From the NCBI GenBank assembly GCA_019636385.1, contig JAHBXT010000001.1, positions 1,054,001 through 1,118,000 on the forward strand: 64,000 nucleotides of DNA. The letters are read 5' to 3'. The position numbers and the translations under genes were made by a program. Each line of letters begins with the position of its first letter. Positions within the stretch are counted from its first letter, which is position 1. Shown piece by piece: positions 52,211-61,418 of this stretch. The notes below the pieces were generated by a model. It was given only the letters and a program-made list of their open reading frames with translations. It ran no database searches and was not told the origin of the DNA. The stretch comes from Pirellulaceae bacterium. Its GTDB lineage: Bacteria; Planctomycetota; Planctomycetia; Pirellulales; Pirellulaceae.

Positions 52211-53995
52211 TTACTGCATCACGATCGGGCTAAGGTTTGGCGCGAGCCGCAGCAATTCGTCGCTTAACATACTGCGGATTTTGTTGGTCGTTTTCAGTCG
52301 CATGGCTCGCGTCAACATCTCCTCGGCCATGGGTATGGTCAGGTGATGCGCCACCTCCTTGATCGTAGGGACCACAGCCGGACTGACGCTAAAACGTCGC
52401 AGCCCCATGCCCAACAGGACCACTAAGGCTTGTGGCATACCGGCCATTTCTCCGCATAGAGTTACTGGCTTTTTATGTCGATTACAAGCTTGAACAACTT
52501 GGTACAGAACCTGCAATACCGCCGGTGATAGCGGTTCGCACAGGTGGCTCACTTTGGGATTATCGCGATCAGCAGCCATCAAGTACTGCACCAGATCGTT
52601 GGTACCAATCGAGACGAATTCGACGGCTGGCAGGAGCTGTTCAATCATGATGGCCGCAGCGGGCACTTCCAGCATCATCCCAAATGCAACTTTACCGTAA
52701 GGAATTCCTTCAGTGGTCAGTTGCCGTTCCGCGCGATGCACCATGGCTCGCAGCCGTCTGAGTTCTTCCAGAGTCGTGACCATGGGAAACATCAGCTTGA
52801 CGACCGGTACATAGCTGGCACCGCTTGGGGCAGGCTGTGAATCAGGTGCCGCTGCGCGGAGGATAGCGCGAATCTGTGACAGAAAAAACTTAGGGTATTC
52901 AAACGACAAGCGAATGCTCCGCCAGCCCATAAACGGATTGGCCTCGTGGTGACCGCGTCCCAGGAATGGTACGGTCTTATCGCCGCCAATATCCAGCGTG
53001 CGAATAGTGACATTGTGATTGGGGCTGTCATGGATCACGTCGCGATAGTTGGCCAGTTGTTCCTCCTCGTTGGGGACCGATGGGTGCGCCATATACAAGT
53101 ACTCAGTGCGATACAAACCGACTCCGGTGGCTCCCATTGCACCGGCAGCCCGCGCATCGGACACACCATTGATATTCGCCAATAGCTCCAAAGTCACACC
53201 GTCGGCGGTGATGGCCGAAAGATCGTGATTATGTGCCAGCTGATCGCGCAGGTTAACGAATTCGCGTTCCAGCTTGCGAAAGGCGGCCAACATTTCGGCG
53301 TCGGGGTTGATGACAACATGGCCCTCGCGACCATCCACCACGATCGTGTCACCTGTCTTGGTCTGTTCCAATATTCTGCTGACACCACTGACCGCTGGAA
53401 TCCCGCGGCTGCGGGCCACGATGGCGGCGTGGCTGGTTTGACTGCCAGCCTGAGTCACGATGCCATTGACCAGTTTGTCGCCAAGCATCAAGACTTGGCT
53501 GGGCAACAACTCGTCGGCCACCACGATTACCGGTCCGCTGAGCGCCCCCGAATCTTTCTCCAACGCGGCGCTTAGATAGCTGGTCAGTCTCTCAACCACG
53601 TCACGGATGTCGGCAATTCTCTCGCGCAGATAGTCGTCTCCAGACTTATCCAACAGCGCGCGGTAGAACTCAATCAGACGTGCCAAGGCAGCTGGGGCGG
53701 TCAGTCGTTCGCCTTGTATCCAGCCGCGCACTTTGCCGACCAGGGCCGGGTCAAGCAGAATCGACTCATGAACGGCGAAAATTGCGGCCGCATCGTGGCC
53801 CACTTGCGATTCAACCTTCTTTTGCAGCCCGCGAATATCGGCAATCGACTTCTTTCGGGCGTTTTCGAAGCGTGCCAGCTCCGTCGGTATTTCCGCTTGT
53901 TCCAGCAGTTGCCGCCCCGGATCCACGAACACCTCGTGGATACAGTAGGCCGTGCCGATCGAAACTCCTGGCGAAACCGCAATTCCTTTAAACAT
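52211..53995 (-). CDS. ptsI: Phosphoenolpyruvate-protein phosphotransferase (PTS enzyme I)
   Basis: Enzyme I takes phosphate from PEP and passes it to HPr. The 594-residue chain has an N-terminal HPr-binding/phosphohistidine domain (FKGIAVSPGVSIGTAY; active H189 in GSQTSHAAIVARSRGIPAVS), a linker, and the PEP-binding barrel: ATGVGLYRTEYLYM (~289-302), IRTLDIGGDKTVPFLG (~331-346), RSIRLSFEYPKFFLSQIRAI, SIGTNDLVQYLMAADRDNP and the active-site loop C514 in VTLCGEMAGMPQA. It lacks the GAF domain of PtsP. No hpr or EII gene is seen in the window, so the partner must be elsewhere, possibly for regulatory phosphorylation. It is convergent with the LRR gene and divergent from the 178-residue protein gene. 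Confidence 0.93.
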   Translation of the reverse strand: MFKGIAVSPGVSIGTAYCIHEVFVDPGRQLLEQAEIPTELARFENARKKSIADIRGLQKKVESQVGHDAAAIFAVHESILLDPALVGKVRGWIQGERLTAPAALARLIEFYRALLDKSGDDYLRERIADIRDVVERLTSYLSAALEKDSGALSGPVIVVADELLPSQVLMLGDKLVNGIVTQAGSQTSHAAIVARSRGIPAVSGVSRILEQTKTGDTIVVDGREGHVVINPDAEMLAAFRKLEREFVNLRDQLAHNHDLSAITADGVTLELLANINGVSDARAAGAMGATGVGLYRTEYLYMAHPSVPNEEEQLANYRDVIHDSPNHNVTIRTLDIGGDKTVPFLGRGHHEANPFMGWRSIRLSFEYPKFFLSQIRAILRAAAPDSQPAPSGASYVPVVKLMFPMVTTLEELRRLRAMVHRAERQLTTEGIPYGKVAFGMMLEVPAAAIMIEQLLPAVEFVSIGTNDLVQYLMAADRDNPKVSHLCEPLSPAVLQVLYQVVQACNRHKKPVTLCGEMAGMPQALVVLLGMGLRRFSVSPAVVPTIKEVAHHLTIPMAEEMLTRAMRLKTTNKIRSMLSDELLRLAPNLSPIVMQ

Positions 53996-54640
53996 GGTAC
54001 TAACTTACCAAATCCTCACCGGTCAGCAACGCAGCCGGGAGCTGATATTCGACAACTTCCTTGACGGACGCAGGCCCGTCGAAATCCCGATCAGCGGGAG
54101 ATTAGGAGAGCTGGCAAGCTTGGGATTGTGTCGATTTTCTAGCGTGAAATTCCAGACCAAACAATGTTTCGGGAGCGTTCAATTTGACGTGCACCGCCTA
54201 AAATGTTCATACAAGGGAACATCGACGGCCCTCGCTGACGTAGCGGTTTGCTGAACGGTGGACAGCCAGGGTTGTTGCTTTGGCTCACCTGGACCAGCTG
54301 AGCGGTTGTTAGCAGCTTGCATTCGGCCCTGCCGTCACCAAGAAGATTTTGACGGAAGGCGGGGGCCCCGTAGTCACCGAGAATTGTCAATTTTTTTGTT
54401 GGCCCCCAGCCGATGGATAAAGTAAAATTGATCTGGTGATTAGCGGGGCAAATCGCTACAGTCGCTGGGGTGAAAATGCGTAGTCGTTTGCGTGCTCAGT
54501 GGGCCGTAGCAGGCCGCACTTGAAGTAGACGAAGTGCTCCGTAACATTCGTATGTTTTGGACAATGCTTTCCGTTCACACGGGCTTGCTTGTCCTGCCCT
54601 ACAGAGATGTGAACGACTACGAAATTACTGGAGTGCCGAT
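53996..54640. other. 645-bp divergent gap with inverted repeats and no supported gene
   Basis: The stretch separates divergent ptsI and the 54641 gene. It contains TCCCG-ATCAG-CGGGA (~54087-54101), a planctomycete-like CGCTGACGTAGCG near 54234-54246, and GGGGGCC (~54361) facing GGCCCCC (~54403) across a T-rich loop. No open frame or RNA gene was convincing. AATTGTCAATTTTTTTGTTGG at ~54382 is a possible A/T-rich promoter or terminator-like element. Confidence 0.45.
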
Positions 54641-55177
54641 ATGACTTCAGACGATTCGAGCGGAACATTGGATCGCTACTTTAGCGGAATCAGCGAGTAC
54701 GTTTTTCAGACGCAACTCGGCGTGGCCGATACCGAGTTGATTGACTATGTGAGCAGGCTGCTGATCCGATTTACTCGAACCGAGAGCGCTCAAGGCGTGC
54801 GAACGCCTCATGGTCAGCCAGCCACTCAGATTGTGGCGATGCTCTCGGAAGCCGATCAGCGACTGGGCGAAGCCAAGCGCGAAGTCCATCGACACATCGG
54901 CGACTACACACTGTTTTGGTCTGGCCTTTATCCGGAAGCCCTGCGCGGAGTCGAGACCGATCAGCGCTGCGACCAGTTTGTCACTTACTGTACGCACGGC
55001 AAGCGGTCTTATCGAATCGCCGGTGGCATCCAATCCGGCGAAAAGCCACCTTCCAGCCAGTTGCTGCTGCGGTTGAGTGAACAATTTGAGCTTTGTGCCT
55101 ATGGCCTGCGCGAGATACGCCGCCAATGGGAGCGCCACGACGATGCTGACGGCCCAGATCAGCCACTGCTGGTCTGA
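54641..55177 (+). CDS. Conserved-looking soluble protein of unknown function
   Basis: This is a 178-residue soluble protein without signal or membrane helices. It is mainly helical, with repeated aromatic residues: SGTLDRYFSGISEYVFQTQL (~6-25), ELIDYVSRLLIRFTR (~31-45), EADQRLGEAKREVHRHIGDY (~74-93), FVTYCTHGKRSYRIA (~117-131) and EQFELCAYGLREIRRQWERH (~148-167). The ATG at 54641 follows CTGGAG at about 8 bp; the frame is open upstream to 54557, but that segment is not protein-like. No family was recognised. It precedes the PSCyt/DUF1549 gene by 51 bp on the same strand and could be cotranscribed with it. Confidence 0.7.
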   Translation: MTSDDSSGTLDRYFSGISEYVFQTQLGVADTELIDYVSRLLIRFTRTESAQGVRTPHGQPATQIVAMLSEADQRLGEAKREVHRHIGDYTLFWSGLYPEALRGVETDQRCDQFVTYCTHGKRSYRIAGGIQSGEKPPSSQLLLRLSEQFELCAYGLREIRRQWERHDDADGPDQPLLV

Positions 55178-55228
55178 TTTTGCAGGCGCTGGTTGAATTC
55201 AAGTGATCTGTGAGTTATCTTCCTGGCT

Positions 55229-57664
55229 ATGAATCCCAAGCGTTTGGCTTGCGCGCTCATAGTATTGTGCGCCCAAGTTGCAGTTGCTCAACCGGCTCCG
55301 CAAGCCGACGAATGGTTTGAAACACACATTCGACCGCTATTGGCACAGCGCTGCCTGGAATGTCACTCGCAGGCTGACAATCAGACTGAGGGCGGTTTAG
55401 CGTTGGACACGGCCGAGGGATGGCAGCGGGGTGGCGGGCGCGGCCCGGCGATCATACCTCATCAGCCCGCAGCTAGCTTGTTCCTGATTGCCGTCGAATA
55501 CGGCGATCCCGAACTGCAAATGCCGCCCGATGGCAAGCTGAGTCAAGCAGAAGTCGATCTATTGACCCAGTGGATCAAGCATGGGGCACACGATCCTCGC
55601 CAAGGTAGTCCACGTATCGCCGGAATGACGCGAGATGAAGCCGATGGGTGGTGGTCCTTACAACCACTGCCCCTGGCCGACCAGCTCCTGAGTTCGTTGC
55701 CGAAATCTAACAACCGCACATCCAACGCCAACAGCATTGACCTCTTTGTCGAAGCTGCGTTGGAAAATGCCGGTTTGGGGGCTGTGGGCCAAGCCGATCC
55801 ACGCAGCTTGATTCGCCGCGTCACCTACGATCTGACCGGACTGCCTCCAACGCCCGAAGAAGTTGACGCCTTTGTGGCGGACCATTCCCCACCAGCCTAT
55901 GCGCAACTGATTGATCGGTTGCTGGCCTCTCCGCGATACGGTCAGCGCTGGGCGCGTCACTGGTTGGACGTTATGCGTTATGCCGACTATTTGAATTTAC
56001 AGACGGGCGACCATCGCCAGGGCTCGGTCGTGGAGTACTACGAGGCGTGGAAGTATCGCGACTGGGTGGTAGCCGCATTGAACGCTGACCTACCCTATAA
56101 CAAATTCATACACGCGCAGGTTGCCGGCGACACTTATCCACGGCAGACTGATGGCACACCCGATCACGATGCGTTGATTGCCACAACATGGATGGCACTA
56201 GGTCCTTGGGACAATGGCGATGCCGACAAACACAAAATCGTGTCAGACATCGTCGACGATCAAATCAATACTGTGGGTCAGTCTCTACTGGGAATGACCA
56301 TAGCCTGTGCCCGCTGCCATGATCATAAATTTGATCCTATTACCATCGAGGACTACTACGGACTGGCAGGAATTTTCTATTCGAGTTGTGTCCTACATTC
56401 CCTGGGAGCCAAAGGGGCACATACGGAAGCCTTGCGAATTCCGATTGCTCCACCAGAATTGGTTGAGCGCCGGCAGGCGCAATTGGCCGCAATAGCCGCT
56501 ATGGAAAAGCGCCTCAAGCAACTGGAGGCAGCTCCAAATTCGAAAACCACGACAGACGTTACATTCGACGCCACACAGGCCAACGAATCGGCTCAAGCTC
56601 AACAGCCAGCCGACCAGCAACGATTGACCGTTGAACTAGAACAAGCGCGAGCGGAATTGCTACCTGAACCGCCTATGGCGTTGGCCGTCCGTGAGGGCGG
56701 GACGCCCGGAGGACTGTTTCCCGGCATTCAAGATGTTCCCGTGCATCGTCGTGGAAAATATTACGAGCTAGCGGCTGAAACCGTCCCGCGCGGGCTGCCC
56801 CGATTCTTGGCGGCAGGCAGGTCTGCGGCGATTCAATCTGGCAGTGGACGAGCCGAACTGGCTGATTGGTTAGTAGCCCTGGACAATCCGCTGACCGCTC
56901 GTGTTGTGGCCAATCGCGTTTGGCAGTGGCACTTTGGTCGTGGGCTGGTAGCCACGCCTAACAACTTTGGAAAGCTAGGGCAACCGCCGACACATCCCGA
57001 ATTGCTAGACTACCTGGCAGTACGATTAATTCAGTCGGGTTGGTCACTTAAGTCGCTGCATCGGGACATCATGCTGTCGGCTGCATATCAACGAGCTACC
57101 CTGGACGATACCACAGTTAGTACGGATGTAGGTCAGCGAATGTTGGAACTGGATGCTGACAATCGACTCCTGGCACGTTTTTCATCTCGGCGACTGGAGG
57201 CCGAGGAGATTCGCGATACGCTGCTGCTTGTTAGCGGACAGTTGGACGAAGCACTGGGCGGTCCAGCGGCAGACAGTTTCTTCTCCCCGCGCAGAAGTCT
57301 CTACGTTCAGTCTACACGCTATCATCGGGAATACTTTGGAACGCTGTTTGATGCGGCCGACAACGAGCAGCCGGTGGAAATGCGAAACGCTTCGACAGGT
57401 GCTCCGCAATCGCTGTTCTTTCTCAATCATCCTTTTTTGACTCAGGCGTCCCATCGGTTGGCGACACGCCTATATGAAACGACCAGCGATCGTTCTCAGC
57501 GAATCGAGCAGCTCTTTCGTATTGTGCTGGGACGATCTCCAACGTCGGTCGAGCGCGAAATGGCAGGTGACTGGCTGACGGAAGACGTGAGCCAACAGGA
57601 TGTTCGACTTGTGGAGCTGTGCAACATCGTGTTATGCACCAACGAATTGATCTACGTGGACTAA
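55229..57664 (+). CDS. PSCyt1-DUF1549-DUF1553 protein (planctomycete cytochrome family)
   Basis: This is an 811-residue secreted protein with a signal peptide (~1-20). Residues ~25-110 form a PSCyt1 (planctomycete cytochrome C-type) domain with CLECHSQADNQTEGGLALDT (a C-x-x-C-H motif) and LQMPPDGKLS (Met). DUF1549 (PSCyt2) is at ~165-385 (SIDLFVEAALENAGLGAVGQ; RRVTYDLTGLPPTPEEVDAF; RWARHWLDVMRYADY; ACARCHDHKFDPI, another CxxCH). DUF1553 (PSD1) is at ~540-800 (LADWLVALDNPLTARVVANR; HPELLDYLAVRLIQSGWSLK). A Gln/Ala-rich coiled coil (~410-470) links them. The family always pairs with a DUF1501 gene, here 13 bp downstream. Function unknown; redox or surface polymer handling is plausible. Confidence 0.9.
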   Translation: MNPKRLACALIVLCAQVAVAQPAPQADEWFETHIRPLLAQRCLECHSQADNQTEGGLALDTAEGWQRGGGRGPAIIPHQPAASLFLIAVEYGDPELQMPPDGKLSQAEVDLLTQWIKHGAHDPRQGSPRIAGMTRDEADGWWSLQPLPLADQLLSSLPKSNNRTSNANSIDLFVEAALENAGLGAVGQADPRSLIRRVTYDLTGLPPTPEEVDAFVADHSPPAYAQLIDRLLASPRYGQRWARHWLDVMRYADYLNLQTGDHRQGSVVEYYEAWKYRDWVVAALNADLPYNKFIHAQVAGDTYPRQTDGTPDHDALIATTWMALGPWDNGDADKHKIVSDIVDDQINTVGQSLLGMTIACARCHDHKFDPITIEDYYGLAGIFYSSCVLHSLGAKGAHTEALRIPIAPPELVERRQAQLAAIAAMEKRLKQLEAAPNSKTTTDVTFDATQANESAQAQQPADQQRLTVELEQARAELLPEPPMALAVREGGTPGGLFPGIQDVPVHRRGKYYELAAETVPRGLPRFLAAGRSAAIQSGSGRAELADWLVALDNPLTARVVANRVWQWHFGRGLVATPNNFGKLGQPPTHPELLDYLAVRLIQSGWSLKSLHRDIMLSAAYQRATLDDTTVSTDVGQRMLELDADNRLLARFSSRRLEAEEIRDTLLLVSGQLDEALGGPAADSFFSPRRSLYVQSTRYHREYFGTLFDAADNEQPVEMRNASTGAPQSLFFLNHPFLTQASHRLATRLYETTSDRSQRIEQLFRIVLGRSPTSVEREMAGDWLTEDVSQQDVRLVELCNIVLCTNELIYVD

Positions 57665-57677
57665 GGCCCCTGCAATC

Positions 57678-59111
57678 ATGGCGCATTCCAACAGAACAGT
57701 CGATCGACGCACAGCCTTGCGGGCTGCCGGAGGCGGATTTGGCGCTCTAGCCTTGGCGGGTCTGATGGCTCAATATGGTCTGAGTGAAACTACGGCTGTG
57801 GCTGATACCGCTTCGATGGGCACTGGTAATCCGCTCAGCCCCCGAGTACCGCATCACCTGCCGACCGCCAAACGCTGCATCTTTTTATTCATGCCAGGCG
57901 GTCCTTCACAAATCGACTTGTTTGACCCCAAACCCAAAGTCGTCCAATTGCATGGCCAACCGCTGCCGATTCCCAAACCGCAGCTTGAACTCACAGCACC
58001 GGGCAATCTGTTTGGATCGCCATGGAAGTTTTCTAAACACGGCCAATCGGGCGCGCAAGTCAGCGAACTGTTGCCCTGTTTGACCAAGCATGTGGACGAT
58101 ATGTGTATCGTGCGGTCCATGGTTGCCGATAACATCAATCACACGGGGGCATCATTGCAGATGAATACGGGCGACGAGCGTTTTCCGCGCCCCAGCTTGG
58201 GATCTTGGTTGAGCTATGGCCTGGGCACTGAAGCGGAGGATTTACCGGGATTCGTGGTGATTAGTCCTAAGTCGGTATTCCAAGGTGCTCCGCTGTGGGG
58301 CCATAGTTTCTTGCCGAGTACATTTCAAGCCACATGGATTCAGAATTTGGACCAGCCCATGGATGGACTAAAATCAACATACAGTCCTCCGCAGCAGCGG
58401 CGACGGCTGGACGCTCTGCATACACTCAATCGGCTGCATCGCCAGCAACATCCTGACAACGATGCATTGGATGCGCGCATCGCCTCCTTTGAGCTGGCTT
58501 TTCGTATGCAGTGCCAGGCGCCAGCAGCCTTTGACCTAAACGCCGAATCTGCCGACACTCATGCGCTGTACGGTATCGACCAACAGCCCACTGATATCAT
58601 GGGCCGCCAATGTCTGCTGGCGCGGCGATTGGTCGAGCGCGGAGTGCGATTTGTGCAGGTCTACGACAGCAGCATCCCAGCTCCACAGTGGGATCACCAT
58701 TCGAAGATCGCACAGGACTTGCCCAAGTGTTGTGCCGGCGTGGATCGCCCCATTGCTGGGCTGTTAGCCGATCTGAAAGCTCGTGGACTTTTGGAGGAGA
58801 CGCTTGTTGTCTGGGGCGGAGAATTTGGCAGAACACCGACGGCGCAGAACGCAGACGGTCGCGAACACCATCCGTTTGGCTTTACGATGTGGCTAGCCGG
58901 AGGAGGCATACGCGGCGGTCTGACCTACGGCGAGACCGACGAACTGGGGTGGTATGCCACCGCGAAAAAAGTCCACGTACACGACCTGCACGCTACGATT
59001 TTGCACGCCATGGGGTTGGACCATCAGCGCCTGACCTATCGCTGGGGTGGTCGCGACTATCGCCTGACCGATGTTCACGGCCACGTGGTCCATGACATCT
59101 TGCGCGGCTAA
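57678..59111 (+). CDS. DUF1501 protein with Tat-like leader
   Basis: This is a 477-residue DUF1501 (sulfatase-like/alkaline-phosphatase-like fold) protein. The leader DRRTALRAAGGGFGALALAG fits Tat export. Family segments include CIFLFMPGGPSQIDLFDPKP (~68-87), LPCLTKHVDDMCIVRSM (~131-147), NHTGASLQMNTGDERFPRPS (~153-172), LEETLVVWGGEFGRTP (~372-387), GREHHPFGFTMWLAGGG (~393-409) and DLHATILHAMGLDH (~435-448). The His/Asp residues at these places match predicted metal ligands of the family. It pairs with the PSCyt1-DUF1549-DUF1553 gene 13 bp upstream and ends 4 bp inside the convergent WD40 gene. Its substrate is unknown. Confidence 0.9.
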   Translation: MAHSNRTVDRRTALRAAGGGFGALALAGLMAQYGLSETTAVADTASMGTGNPLSPRVPHHLPTAKRCIFLFMPGGPSQIDLFDPKPKVVQLHGQPLPIPKPQLELTAPGNLFGSPWKFSKHGQSGAQVSELLPCLTKHVDDMCIVRSMVADNINHTGASLQMNTGDERFPRPSLGSWLSYGLGTEAEDLPGFVVISPKSVFQGAPLWGHSFLPSTFQATWIQNLDQPMDGLKSTYSPPQQRRRLDALHTLNRLHRQQHPDNDALDARIASFELAFRMQCQAPAAFDLNAESADTHALYGIDQQPTDIMGRQCLLARRLVERGVRFVQVYDSSIPAPQWDHHSKIAQDLPKCCAGVDRPIAGLLADLKARGLLEETLVVWGGEFGRTPTAQNADGREHHPFGFTMWLAGGGIRGGLTYGETDELGWYATAKKVHVHDLHATILHAMGLDHQRLTYRWGGRDYRLTDVHGHVVHDILRG

Positions 59112-60094
59112 TCGGCCAATCGCGTGATCCTCAGATGGCGGTCATAGTGAGTTGTGGCCACCAGCAGTCCATCGGCCGACAGGTCCATGTCGCGTGCCAA
59201 CGATGGCAACTGGAATTTATGAACCGTCAGCTCCTGTTGGCTGTTCCAAAACAATAGCCAGCCACCGGTGCCACCGCCACTCATGCCGCACAGTGTACCG
59301 TCCTGTAGAAAACGGACTCGCCAAAGCCCTCCACCGGTGATTCCCTCTGTTGTGTGACTGAATTGCAGGGTCTGATCGGCAGCTAAAAATCGTAGTGCCA
59401 GCGGTTCGTGTATCGCGCCCAAAGGATTGCTGGACTTATGCAAGCCACCGGCTGCCACCTGCGACATGTCGGCGCTAATCGCCAAGCTGCGAACGCCGCC
59501 AAAATTGACTCGCTGACCTTGATTGTACGAATGTAGCGGCGCCGCATCGAACTTGCACAGCGGTTCGTCGGCCTGAATGTCCCACAGATAAATGACGCCT
59601 TTCAAATCACCCGAGAGAAACCGATTGCCGTCAGGCAGAAACTCCACCGAGTACACGTTCATCTCATGCTTGTTCCAAGATCGCAACTTCTGGCCGGTAG
59701 CTACGTCCCACAGATGCAGGCTGCGATCGTAGCTGCCGCTGAGTAATCGACTGCCAGCTGGATTGAGCGCGATGCCGCGAATGTAATCGCTGTGAGCTCG
59801 CACGCTACGAATGCAGGAAATTTCCGCACTGCTCATGTCCCACCACACCAGTCTGCCATCGCCGCCACCGCTGACGGCCAGATTGCCATCAGGCGTAATG
59901 GCCAACGCCTGAATCCAACTCTCATGGGCTACAGGCAGCGAAGTCACGGTGCCATCGGCAAGCGCAAACTTTTGCAACAGACTGTTCTCAGCCGAGGTAA
60001 GCACATAGCGACCTTGTGGATCGAAACGGCAGGCCAACAAGGGCCGCTCGTACTGCCAACTGTGAACAACATGCGCTTTGGTAATATCTAGCAT
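59108..60094 (-). CDS. WD40-repeat protein linked to a DUF1501/DUF1549 operon
   Basis: This is a 328-residue protein with seven-blade-like WD40 repeats and no signal peptide: LLACRFDPQGRYVLTSAENS, ALAITPDGNLAVSGGGDGRL, GIALNPAGSRLLSGSYDRSL (then HLWDVATG), VEFLPDGNRFLSGDLKGVIY (LWDIQAD) and MDLSADGLLVATTHYDRHLR. The ATG at 60094 (MLDITKAHVV) is used; a longer frame to 60385 would only read through the DUF1501 gene. It begins 10 bp after the DUF1501 stop on the same strand. The protein is probably cytoplasmic or exported without a recognised signal and may scaffold interactions. It is convergent with the other DUF1501 gene (4-bp overlap). Confidence 0.85.
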   Translation of the reverse strand: MLDITKAHVVHSWQYERPLLACRFDPQGRYVLTSAENSLLQKFALADGTVTSLPVAHESWIQALAITPDGNLAVSGGGDGRLVWWDMSSAEISCIRSVRAHSDYIRGIALNPAGSRLLSGSYDRSLHLWDVATGQKLRSWNKHEMNVYSVEFLPDGNRFLSGDLKGVIYLWDIQADEPLCKFDAAPLHSYNQGQRVNFGGVRSLAISADMSQVAAGGLHKSSNPLGAIHEPLALRFLAADQTLQFSHTTEGITGGGLWRVRFLQDGTLCGMSGGGTGGWLLFWNSQQELTVHKFQLPSLARDMDLSADGLLVATTHYDRHLRITRLAD

Positions 60095-60104
60095 GTTTGG
60101 TGGC

Positions 60105-61394
60105 CTAAACGAGTACCGACCAAATCGGTTCCGCGGCGGGGTCGGCCAGCGGCATATCACGGCCATCGACCACGACGGAATCCGTGGATTCCACACCCAC
60201 AGCCTGCAAGTAGGTGTGGAACAACTGGCCGTGATCGACCTGGCCATCCACGACCTCCGTACCGTTGTGATTGGTAGCTCCATGCACGGCACCGCGGGCC
60301 ACGCCGCAACCGGCCAAAACCACGCTCCAAGCCTTCGACCAGTGATCGCGGCCCATATACAGATTGATATTGGGCGTCCGACCAAATTCTGACAGCACGA
60401 CCACCAGCGTCTCGTCTAGTAATCCCAGCGTGTGGAGATCGGCAATCAAGGTGGCAAAGGGGCGATCGAATTGTGGCACCAATTCGTGATGAAAATCAAA
60501 ATTCTCGTTGTGCGTGTCGTAGTTGGAATGCGACACTTGCACAAACGGAATATCGTACTGAAGCAGACGACGCGCCAACAGACAGTGCCGACCGAAATCG
60601 TCGCGACCATAACGGTCTTGATCCTGGGCGGACTCTTGTTCAACGTCAAATACATCGCGCCGGCGCATGAGCTGTTCGGCTGAGTCATAGCTACTGAGAA
60701 ACGCATCGGTCATGGCCGTGCGATGTTGATTCAGAAACGAAGCGTCGGCTTGCTGGCGAAATGCATGACGACGCGCGTCACTGGCTTCATCTAAGCCTTC
60801 GGGCAATTGGCTATATTGAGGTGGTTTCCCATTGCCCAACGCAATACTGGAATAACGCGGTCCCAAATAGGCCGCATCGTTGCCACGCCCCCCGCCACCC
60901 CAAGGCACAATGCGAATGTGGCCGGGTAGCGCGCTGGATGGAGGCGCTAGAGTCCGCGCGGCAACAGCCCCCAGTTCGGGATAGTTTGCAGCCGGCGTCT
61001 GACGGCGGCCCGTCATCATCATGTAGGCACCTTTACCATGATCGTCTTCGCTGGTGTTGACGCCACGCAGCACACAAAGATGATGCATCTGCTGCGCTGT
61101 ATGCGGCATCAGCTCAGACAGATGCACTCCAGGCACGCTGGTCGGAATGGCTCGAAATGGCCCGCCAGTCTCGGTTCCCGGTTTGGGATCCCAACTTTCC
61201 AACTGACTCAAGCCTCCGTGCATGTTGAACAGCAGAATCTTCTTCTGACGTTTTGCAACAGCTTCTGCAGCTTGACCATACACCAAGGCACCCAGCCCGC
61301 CTACAACGGCAACTCCACCGGTAGCGGCGTTCTGCAAGAAACGACGTCGAGCAATCCGATGATCGGCTGATCCGCAAGCATAGTTGACTCGCAT
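60105..61394 (-). CDS. DUF1501 protein (second copy) with Tat-like leader
   Basis: This is a 429-residue DUF1501 protein with a Tat-type leader (IARRRFLQNAATGGVAVVGG). The same landmarks as the other DUF1501 gene are present: ILLFNMHGGLSQLESWDPKP (~53-72), LMPHTAQQMHHLCVLRGVNT (~94-113), HGKGAYMMMTGRRQTPAANY (~119-138), DETLVVVLSEFGRTPNIN (~328-345) and GRDHWSKAWSVVLAGCG (~349-365). The two copies are clearly diverged, so they are not a recent duplication. The ATG at 61394 follows AAGGAG. It lies between the DUF1549/DUF1553 gene (24 bp) and the WD40 gene (10 bp) in one operon. Confidence 0.9.
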   Translation of the reverse strand: MRVNYACGSADHRIARRRFLQNAATGGVAVVGGLGALVYGQAAEAVAKRQKKILLFNMHGGLSQLESWDPKPGTETGGPFRAIPTSVPGVHLSELMPHTAQQMHHLCVLRGVNTSEDDHGKGAYMMMTGRRQTPAANYPELGAVAARTLAPPSSALPGHIRIVPWGGGGRGNDAAYLGPRYSSIALGNGKPPQYSQLPEGLDEASDARRHAFRQQADASFLNQHRTAMTDAFLSSYDSAEQLMRRRDVFDVEQESAQDQDRYGRDDFGRHCLLARRLLQYDIPFVQVSHSNYDTHNENFDFHHELVPQFDRPFATLIADLHTLGLLDETLVVVLSEFGRTPNINLYMGRDHWSKAWSVVLAGCGVARGAVHGATNHNGTEVVDGQVDHGQLFHTYLQAVGVESTDSVVVDGRDMPLADPAAEPIWSVLV

Positions 61395-61418
61395 GAGAAA
61401 CTCCTTCGCAGAACTTAG

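Noticed and set aside
60095..60385. N-terminal extension of the WD40 protein
   Set aside because: The extension reads the DUF1501 gene in another frame; the ATG at 60094 sits 10 bp after that gene's stop.
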